From: CAIKZY01 sp044345075
GTDB lineage: Bacteria > Actinomycetota > Actinomycetes > S36-B12
Reading direction: 5' to 3'
Assembly: GCA_044345075.1 (NCBI GenBank)
Contig: JBIJBU010000020.1
Coordinates: 1-20,475, forward strand
Length of the DNA: 20,475 nucleotides
Shown: positions 14,787-20,475 of the stretch, piece by piece
Layout: every line of letters begins with the position of its first letter
How positions within the stretch are numbered: the stretch's first letter is position 1
Program-made: the position numbers and the translations under genes
Notes under the pieces: model-generated
What the model saw: the letters and a program-made list of their open reading frames with translations, nothing else
The model's database searches: none
What the model was told of the DNA's origin: nothing

Positions 14787-15527
14787 GTGAGCGTTCTTGT
14801 TGCCGGAGGAACTCGAGGAATCGGACTGGAACTTGCCGCGACACTCTCTGAGCCCGGAGAATCGGTCATCATCGGTTACGGCTCTGATGACGCATCCGCG
14901 CGTGCGGCATGCGAGCGACTGGAACGCGAAGGTCGAAAGCCGATAGCGGTGCGCGCCGATATGGGCTCGCCCTCCGGTGCCGAAGAGCTCGTGGCTGCCG
15001 CCGCAGCACTGGATGAGCCGATCAGGGTTGCCGTGCACAGCACGGTCCGCGTGGTTCCCGGGCAGTTGATGGAACTCAGCGATGAGGATCTCGCGCACAC
15101 CCTCGCCGTGAATGCCACCTCGCTGCTCTGGCTGGCACGTTCTGCACGGCCTTACCTCAGCCGCGGTAGTTCGATCCTGTACCTCACCAGCAGGGGTCGC
15201 GCCACCTACGTGGCCGGCTACGGCACGGTGGGTCCGGCAAAGTCTTATGCCGACGGGTTGATTCGCTACCTTGCCGTGGAGCTTGCGCCCCATGGGATTC
15301 GGGTAAATGGTCTGGCACCGAGCACGCAAGACACCGAGGCGTTGCGCGTTGTCTTCGGCGACCGCACCGACGAGGTGATTGCAGCCGCTCGAGCCAAGAA
15401 CCCAAGTGGGCGACTCGTTGAGGCTGCCGATTACTGCGCAACGGCGAGATTCCTCGTGTCGCCCGAAGCCTCGATGATCACCGGACAAAGCATCTTCGTG
15501 TACGGGGGCGCCGACCTGCTTGGCTGA
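14787..15527 (+). CDS. FabL-like SDR (probable enoyl-thioester reductase)
   Basis: The 246-residue Rossmann protein has GGTRGIG (7-13) for the cofactor, but the usual NNAG is replaced by VHST (83-86). The catalytic pair is Y145 and K152, that is Y-x6-K, the spacing of enoyl-ACP reductases rather than Y-x3-K of ordinary SDRs. The segment GYGTVGPAKSYADGLIRYLA and later NPSGRLVEAADYCATARFLV, ending with ITGQSIFVYGGADLL, resemble Bacillus FabL. It may reduce an enoyl-ACP or enoyl-CoA with NAD(P)H; the substrate is not established. The GTG at 14787 follows GAGAGGAAAG. It is divergent from the transporter and ends 10 bases before the stop of the convergent carboxyltransferase-like gene, inside a shared hairpin. 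Confidence 0.88.
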   Translation: MSVLVAGGTRGIGLELAATLSEPGESVIIGYGSDDASARAACERLEREGRKPIAVRADMGSPSGAEELVAAAAALDEPIRVAVHSTVRVVPGQLMELSDEDLAHTLAVNATSLLWLARSARPYLSRGSSILYLTSRGRATYVAGYGTVGPAKSYADGLIRYLAVELAPHGIRVNGLAPSTQDTEALRVVFGDRTDEVIAAARAKNPSGRLVEAADYCATARFLVSPEASMITGQSIFVYGGADLLG

Positions 15528-15544
15528 CCCGTGCGGGTCAGCCA
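15521..15544. terminator. Perfect bidirectional hairpin spanning both stop codons of convergent genes
   Basis: TGGCTGACCC (15521-15530) and GGGTCAGCCA (15535-15544) form a perfect 10-bp stem with a GTGC loop. The left arm contains GGC-TGA, the last codon and stop of the plus gene; read on minus, the right arm contains GGC-TGA, the last codon and stop of the minus gene. No T-run follows on either side, as in the U-tract-free terminators proposed for actinobacteria. Confidence 0.6.
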
Positions 15545-16998
15545 TTCGGCCTTCGCAGGACCACATCCATTGACTCGGTGGCCACTCGTGCGTATGGCGC
15601 ATTGATTGCTGCTACGAGCGAGCGAACCTGCTGAATCTCATCGCTGGCAAGCGGATAATCGCGCTTCGTATTGCCTGCCGCATGCATGGCATCGAGATCG
15701 AACTGCGGGACGAGTGCCTTGAGGATCAGCTCGTCATCATCTGTGGTGCCGAACTTCTTGCGCAGTTCATCTTCGGTCGGCTGCTCCGGCGGATTCGCGA
15801 AGATCTCTGCGGCGCGAGGCGCGGCCATGATTCGGTCAAGGGTGTCGGGCTCGATAGGTGCGGGAGTCTCCCCGTAGTAGCCGGCTGCATATTGCACAAC
15901 CTCATCAGGAACCACGGAATAGCGATCACCCGTGACAACATTGAGCACTGCCTGAATGCCGACCAGTTGACTAAAGGGCGTCACCATCATCGGATAGCCG
16001 AGTTCGCGACGCACACGTGCAGTCTCCTCGAGAACATCTGACATTCGATCGGTCATCCCGTACTGCTCGAGCTGGGCCTTCAGCGTTCCGGTCATGCCGC
16101 CCGGAATCTGATGCTGCATGTTGAACAGGTCGTATTCCGCGAACTGATTGACCAGGTAGCCCTCCTGGCGACCCACTCGCTCAAAGTGATCGGACACCTG
16201 ACCGAGAAGGGCTCCGTTCACTGAATGCTCGTAGCCCATGAGTTCGACGTTGCGGATCATGCTCTCAGTGCTCGGCGTCGAAGGACCGTTCGCCATTGAC
16301 CGAACTGTCGTATGCAGCACGGTAACCCCGAGTCGCACGGCCTCGCAGTAGGCCATCCCGGAGATTCCCATCAAGTTATTCGAGTGCATCTCGACGGGCT
16401 TGCCGCCGGCGTTGGCGACGAAGGTGGGCACCAAGGTGCGAAGGCGGTCAGGGTGGAGCACTCCGGCGGTGTCGTACAGCAAGATGGTGTCGACTTCAGG
16501 GACGGCTGCAAGTCGGCGCACCTTGTCGGCGTAGTACTCATCGGTGTGGATCGGTGACATTGCGAAGATCACGGTGCCGGCAACTTCCGAGCCATACTGC
16601 TTGGCGATGCGAGCAAGCCGCGCCATTTTGTCGATGTTGAAAAGTCCGTCGTAGATCCAGTAGCTGCGGACCCCGTGCTCATTGAGCTGGCGCATCCAGA
16701 TATCCATCAGCGCATCGGGAGTCGTGCCAAAGCTGATGCAGGCATTCGATCTCATCCCGCCACGAACTGGCGTGCGGCGGATGGATCCCATGATCATGTC
16801 GAGGCCCTGCCAGGGATTCTCGCGCTTGTACTTGATCAGCACTTCGAAGAAGGAACTAGCAGCAGCGTCGATGACCTTGAAACCGGCGCGATCGAGGATG
16901 GGCGCGACTGGAAGTGCCATGCCGGCTTGCATGCGCATGCCCCACAAGCTCTGCTGCCCATCGCGCAGGGTGCTGTCGAGAAAGTCGATGTGGGTCAC
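15538..16998 (-). CDS. Carboxyltransferase-fold (transcarboxylase 5S / HMG-CoA-lyase superfamily) protein with altered metal ligands
   Basis: The product has 486 residues. It starts with DSTLRDGQQSLWG (8-20), the metal-binding opening of the family, and has HQIPGGMTGTLKAQL (296-310) and VTPFSQLVGIQAVLNV (339-354), typical of the C-terminal funnel of oxaloacetate decarboxylase alpha / pyruvate carboxylase B. It lacks a biotin-carrier domain. Two active-site changes stand out: the carboxylated Lys of the usual IKDMAG is Y175 in LLYDTAG, and the metal-binding H-x-H is H205-S-N207. Ordinary biotin-dependent carboxyl transfer is therefore doubtful; it could be a lyase or aldolase, or an inactive partner. 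The GTG at 16998 follows AAGGAG, three bases after the ligase stop. It is the last gene of the GntR-thiolase-ligase operon. Confidence 0.85.
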   Translation of the reverse strand: MTHIDFLDSTLRDGQQSLWGMRMQAGMALPVAPILDRAGFKVIDAAASSFFEVLIKYKRENPWQGLDMIMGSIRRTPVRGGMRSNACISFGTTPDALMDIWMRQLNEHGVRSYWIYDGLFNIDKMARLARIAKQYGSEVAGTVIFAMSPIHTDEYYADKVRRLAAVPEVDTILLYDTAGVLHPDRLRTLVPTFVANAGGKPVEMHSNNLMGISGMAYCEAVRLGVTVLHTTVRSMANGPSTPSTESMIRNVELMGYEHSVNGALLGQVSDHFERVGRQEGYLVNQFAEYDLFNMQHQIPGGMTGTLKAQLEQYGMTDRMSDVLEETARVRRELGYPMMVTPFSQLVGIQAVLNVVTGDRYSVVPDEVVQYAAGYYGETPAPIEPDTLDRIMAAPRAAEIFANPPEQPTEDELRKKFGTTDDDELILKALVPQFDLDAMHAAGNTKRDYPLASDEIQQVRSLVAAINAPYARVATESMDVVLRRPNG

Positions 16999-17001
16999 GA
17001 G

Positions 17002-18534
17002 TCACTCCTTGGGTTCTGTAGTGAGCAGGGTTGCTCGAAGTTCGGTCTTCAACACTTTTCCGGCACCATTCCTTGGGAGCTGAGACACCAGGTGGTACTC
17101 CTTGGGGCGCTTATAGCGGGCCATGGATTCCAGGCAGTGCTCCTCAAGGGCTCGCTGGAGTTCTGGAGCCTCGTGTGAGGAGGCAGGCGTGGGGACAATG
17201 AAGGCGATAACGCGCTCCCCCCACTCCTCGTCAGGGACTCCGATCACGGCCACGTCAGCTACCCCGGCGTGCTCGATGAGAACGTCCTCAACTTCGCGAG
17301 GGTAGACATTTGCGCCCCCGGTGATGACGAGATCCTTGCTGCGATCCAGCAGCGTTAGCGCTCCGCTCGTGAGCATTCCGATATCGCCCGTATGCAGCCA
17401 TCCCCCGCGGAGCGCTTCCGCGGTCGCCTCGGGGCGATTGAGGTATTCGCTCATGACAGTCGGACCACGAACAATGATCTCGCCGGCCTCACCGTCAGCG
17501 ACATCGCGGTCATCCGCGTCGACGACGCGAACCTCGGTGCCGATTCGTGGGAATCCGACGCTGCGCAGTAGATCCTGATTCGATTGCTCGACGGCCTCGC
17601 CAATGGCCCGTGCATCAAGTGCCGTGATGGTGCACGGCGTCTCGCCTTGGCCGTAGCCGTTCCAGATGCGAGGTCCGAATACACCGACTCCCGTCACTAG
17701 GTCGTTGACCAGGACAGGTGCCGCGCCGACGAGGACAGTGCCCATACGGCTCGTATCCGGAGTAGTCGCCTCACCTGCTTCGACCAGGCGCCGCAAAATC
17801 ACCGGCGGTCCGAAGAAGGAAAGCCGATCACTGCTGCCCAGCAGCGACCAGGTTTCGGATGGGTCGAAACCACCGGATTCCGGAATGACCTGCCGTGCAC
17901 CTCGAGCGATGAAAGGGAGTGAGAACAGGCCGCCCGCATGACTCATCAGCGCAAGATGTAGCAGGCCCGATCGCTCGTCGACGGGCTCGACATCGGCGAG
18001 GTAGGCCATAGTCATGGCCATCAGGTTGCCGTGACTGAGCAGCGCGCCCTTGGGCTTGCCGGTGGTTCCGCTCGTGTAGAAGATCCAGGCGGGATCCCCG
18101 ATTTGCGCCTCGCGCGGCGCGCGCATCTCTAGCTCACCGGGTTCGATGTCCGAGGGAAGCGCGATCGTGCACCCTTGCGAGAATTCCCCGCTCATCCTTT
18201 CGGCGGTGTCGGGTGACACCAGGCACAGCGAGGCCGAGGAATCCTCGAGCAACGCGGAAACCTCGCGGGGATGAAGCATGGAACTGAGCGGAATCGCAGT
18301 GGCGCCTGACCACCAGATCGCGAACAGTAGTTCCAGGTAATCAGTGCTATTGCTGGCGTAGAGGGCTACCCGCTTTCCGGGGCTAATCCCATGACGAGCG
18401 GCCATGGCCGCGGCTCGTCCGGCCACGCGCCCAGTGAATTCACGGTACGTCAGCTGTTGTCGTGTTCCTGAGACGATCGCCGGTGAATGAGGAAACTGCG
18501 TGGCCGATGCCTTCAGCAATTCAGCAAGGTTCAT
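17002..18534 (-). CDS. Acyl-CoA ligase (AMP-forming, ANL superfamily)
   Basis: This 510-residue enzyme activates a carboxylic acid to its CoA thioester through an acyl-AMP. Core motifs are intact: YTSGTTGKPKG (153-163), YGQGET (294-299), HTGD (381-384), DRSKDLVITGGANVYPREVE (397-416) and the adenylation-step lysine K493 in RNGAGKVLK. No signal or membrane segment is present. The ATG at 18534 overlaps the TGA of the upstream thiolase by four bases, so translation is coupled. The operon order regulator, thiolase, ligase, carboxyltransferase-like suggests a complete entry-and-cleavage module for one acid. Acid-pocket residues do not reveal whether the substrate is fatty, aromatic or terpenoid. 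Confidence 0.93.
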   Translation of the reverse strand: MNLAELLKASATQFPHSPAIVSGTRQQLTYREFTGRVAGRAAAMAARHGISPGKRVALYASNSTDYLELLFAIWWSGATAIPLSSMLHPREVSALLEDSSASLCLVSPDTAERMSGEFSQGCTIALPSDIEPGELEMRAPREAQIGDPAWIFYTSGTTGKPKGALLSHGNLMAMTMAYLADVEPVDERSGLLHLALMSHAGGLFSLPFIARGARQVIPESGGFDPSETWSLLGSSDRLSFFGPPVILRRLVEAGEATTPDTSRMGTVLVGAAPVLVNDLVTGVGVFGPRIWNGYGQGETPCTITALDARAIGEAVEQSNQDLLRSVGFPRIGTEVRVVDADDRDVADGEAGEIIVRGPTVMSEYLNRPEATAEALRGGWLHTGDIGMLTSGALTLLDRSKDLVITGGANVYPREVEDVLIEHAGVADVAVIGVPDEEWGERVIAFIVPTPASSHEAPELQRALEEHCLESMARYKRPKEYHLVSQLPRNGAGKVLKTELRATLLTTEPKE

Positions 18535-19769
18535 CCCTGCGGCGCCTCGAGGAGTGTCACGGCGACTGCGGCTTCCTCTACTCCGACCAAGCCGCCACTG
18601 TTCTCCGCGAGGGCAATGCGCGCACCGTGAACTTGGCGGGCCCCCGCCTCGCCTCGCAGTTGGAGTACGAGTTCGTGGATCTGCGCGAGTCCGGTTGCAC
18701 CGATGGGGTGACCGCGGGACTCCAGTCCTCCCGAGGGGTTCACTGGGATGAGGCCACCGAGTGTGGTGTCTCCGCGCACTGCCGCGGCTCCGCCATCCCC
18801 GTAGGGCACGAGTCCCATGTGCTCGATCTGCTGCACCTCGCCGACTGCAGTCGCGTCGTGTACCTCTGCCACGTCAACGTCTGCAGGGGTCAGCCCGGCC
18901 TCGGCATATGCGCGCAATGCCGTGCGGTGGCTCACGTGATCCTCGGGGTTGCGACCATCCCAGGAGCCCCCATGGCCCAGTGCGATTCCCCGAATGACGA
19001 CGGCGCGATCCGGGGATTCCGCGTTGGCCAGCGTGGACACGACAGCAGCTGCGGCACCGTCGCTCACCGGGGAGCACATGGGCACGGTGAGCGGCCAGAT
19101 GACCTGCTTGCTGCCGAGAATCTCGTCGACGGTGAAGGGCTTCTGGAACTGCGCATTCGGATTGTGCACCGAGTGCATGTGGTTCTTCGAGCTCACCGCG
19201 GCAAACTGCTCGGCGGTGCTGCCGAATCGAGCCATATGGTCGCGGGCGAATGATGCGTAGATGTCCATGAACACGGTCCGACTCGCGAGCTCGACGGCAT
19301 CTGCGGGGACGGTGATGCCCTTGCCCCATTCTGCGAGGCGCGCAATTCCTTCCTCCCGATGCGCGACATCCCAACTGCCCTCGAAGGCGGCGAGAATCGC
19401 ATCGGGGGAGGCCTGAGTCATGACCTCGGAGCCCACGACAAGAACGTGGCGCGCCATGCCGGAGCGAACATAAGCAGTGGCTACGTGCAGTGCAGTCGTC
19501 GAACTGCAGCACGCGTTTTCCACGTTGATAACCGGCACGATGCCAAGGTCGAGACCGGCGAGGGCAAGCTGACCCCTGATTCCGTGCTGGCCGTCCATGG
19601 CCCCCTGGGTCGAGTTCGCGAAGACCACGACGTCGATGTCTGAGCCCGCCAGCCCGGCGTCGACAAGTGCCGCGGATGCCGCAAACGCCGCAAGAGAAGC
19701 GACCGTCTCATTCGGTTGCTTCCCGAACCGGGTCATTCCTGTTCCGGTTACGGCGATGGGGCTGGTCAT
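18531..19769 (-). CDS. SCP2-type thiolase / acetyl-CoA acetyltransferase-like protein
   Basis: The product has about 412 residues. The opening IAVTGTGMTRFGKQ and the nucleophile region VENACCSSTTALH (aligned Cys about C87) are typical of the SCP2-thiolase branch, as is GGLESRGHPIGATGLAQ with H354. In this branch the second catalytic cysteine is usually in an HDCF-type motif; here it reads HDAT (304-307), so that Cys is absent, as in some steroid side-chain enzymes that act as retro-aldolases rather than thiolases. The ATG at 19769 is preferred over 19775 because GGAGGT sits six bases before it and would be too close to the other. The start is two bases after the GntR stop and the stop overlaps the ligase start. 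Confidence 0.88.
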   Translation of the reverse strand: MTSPIAVTGTGMTRFGKQPNETVASLAAFAASAALVDAGLAGSDIDVVVFANSTQGAMDGQHGIRGQLALAGLDLGIVPVINVENACCSSTTALHVATAYVRSGMARHVLVVGSEVMTQASPDAILAAFEGSWDVAHREEGIARLAEWGKGITVPADAVELASRTVFMDIYASFARDHMARFGSTAEQFAAVSSKNHMHSVHNPNAQFQKPFTVDEILGSKQVIWPLTVPMCSPVSDGAAAAVVSTLANAESPDRAVVIRGIALGHGGSWDGRNPEDHVSHRTALRAYAEAGLTPADVDVAEVHDATAVGEVQQIEHMGLVPYGDGGAAAVRGDTTLGGLIPVNPSGGLESRGHPIGATGLAQIHELVLQLRGEAGARQVHGARIALAENSGGLVGVEEAAVAVTLLEAPQG

Positions 19770-19771
19770 AG

Positions 19772-20475
19772 TCATACCTCCGCTGTGTCTCCTGCGATGG
19801 ACTTAGGGGCGTCGCTCAGGGTCTTGCGCTTGTTTACCTTGGGGTCGGAGAGGTATTCCCGCAACCAGCGCTCGGATTCGGAGACGTGGATGGTCGCCGC
19901 GGACCGGGCGAGCGCGGGGTCGCGCTCGGTCAGGGCCTGGAGGATGAGCTCGTGCTGGGAAAGCGTCATTGATTTCAGGCCGACCATGGATGCGCGCCAG
20001 ATGCGTGCTCTCACCGCTCGAGTGGAAATCGCATCAAGGATTGAACATAGGCTCGCGTTTCCGGTGGCCTCGGCAATGTGGGAGTGGAAATCGATATCTC
20101 GCACCACGAGTTCCTCGGGGTCATGTGCCTCTCGCATGGAATTCAGGCTGGCGTAGAGGGTGTCGAGCTGCTCTTGGGTGATGCGTTGCGCGGCTAACGC
20201 TGTTGCTGCGGGCTCAAGGAGCTTGCGGACCTCGAAGATCTCAGCGAGGGTTCGGTCGCCCATGAGATCGATGGCGAAGGAGAGCCCGGACAGCAGAAGA
20301 CGTGGCTCCAGGCTGGTGACGTAGGTGCCATCACCTCGGCGGACGTCCAGGACCTTCGCCTGGCTGAGAGCTTTGACCGTCTCCCGCAGGGAACTACGCG
20401 AAATCCCGAGGGATGTGGCCAATTCCTGCTCGGGGGGGAGTCGATCTCCGGGATTGATCCGACCACTTGAGATGA
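19772..20475 (-). CDS. GntR-family regulator, FadR/FCD type, 5' end beyond window
   Basis: The reading frame is open to the right edge, so the N-terminus is missing. The frame visible at the edge reads SSGRINPGDRLPPEQELATS, the canonical start of a GntR winged helix, followed by LGISRSSLRETVKALSQAKV and the wing RRGDGTYVTS. The C-terminal half is an FCD ligand domain: VRDIDFHSHIAEATGN, SQHELILQAL and AATIHVSES supply the Asp and three His expected for metal-dependent ligand binding. The in-frame TTG at 20422 lies inside the HTH and is not the start. It is the first visible gene of a tightly packed operon with thiolase, ligase and carboxyltransferase-like genes, and probably represses that operon until an acid or CoA ester binds. 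Its operator is outside the window. Confidence 0.93.
   Translation of the reverse strand, partial: ISSGRINPGDRLPPEQELATSLGISRSSLRETVKALSQAKVLDVRRGDGTYVTSLEPRLLLSGLSFAIDLMGDRTLAEIFEVRKLLEPAATALAAQRITQEQLDTLYASLNSMREAHDPEELVVRDIDFHSHIAEATGNASLCSILDAISTRAVRARIWRASMVGLKSMTLSQHELILQALTERDPALARSAATIHVSESERWLREYLSDPKVNKRKTLSDAPKSIAGDTAEV

Overview
The window is a fragment of a GC-rich actinobacterial-type chromosome. The signs are an F420-type luciferase-like oxidoreductase, several GTG starts, purine-rich Shine-Dalgarno (SD) sites, and a tyrosine phosphatase next to acyl-CoA dehydrogenase genes, a pairing also found in Mycobacterium (PtpB and FadE2). Species cannot be named from sequence alone. Coding is dense: every gap between genes is under 300 bases, and there are no rRNA or tRNA genes, insertion sequences or CRISPR arrays. 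Most genes belong to CoA-thioester catabolism.

Layout. (1) 1-2065, minus: a thiolase followed by a luciferase-like oxidoreductase that runs off the left edge. (2) 2066-2292: a divergent control region with two copies of a palindrome and a pair of mutually exclusive hairpins. (3) 2293-3045, plus: a PtpB-like phosphatase. (4) 3065-5002, minus: an acyl-CoA dehydrogenase and an SDR. (5) 5058-5073: a TetR-type operator between two divergent acyl-CoA dehydrogenase genes. (6) 5128-7699, plus: an ACAD10/11-type acyl-CoA dehydrogenase, an overlapping TetR regulator and a HAD phosphatase. (7) 7911-13610: the most unusual part. A winged-helix protein and a shortened pyruvate-phosphate-dikinase-like protein lie on plus. 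Facing them on minus are a stand-alone phosphohistidine (PEP-utiliser mobile) domain protein, a 523-residue protein of no family I recognise, and an SDR. (8) 13858-15527: an EamA transporter, and divergent from it a FabL-like SDR. (9) 15538-20475, minus: a tightly packed operon of a FadR-type GntR regulator (cut by the right edge), an SCP2-type thiolase, an acyl-CoA ligase and a carboxyltransferase-fold protein with altered metal ligands.

Reading. Regions 1, 4, 5-6 and 9 look like acid activation, dehydrogenation and thiolysis modules for an unknown substrate, each with its own regulator. Region 7 looks like a multi-subunit, ATP-driven phosphotransferase built from PPDK/PEP-synthase parts but without the PEP/pyruvate barrel. 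Phenylphosphate synthase is the closest described concept. A short palindrome, consensus ACATCNKATGT, lies upstream of both halves of this system and twice in the thiolase/phosphatase divergent region, which suggests common control. This system is the best candidate for something undescribed; its substrate is unknown.
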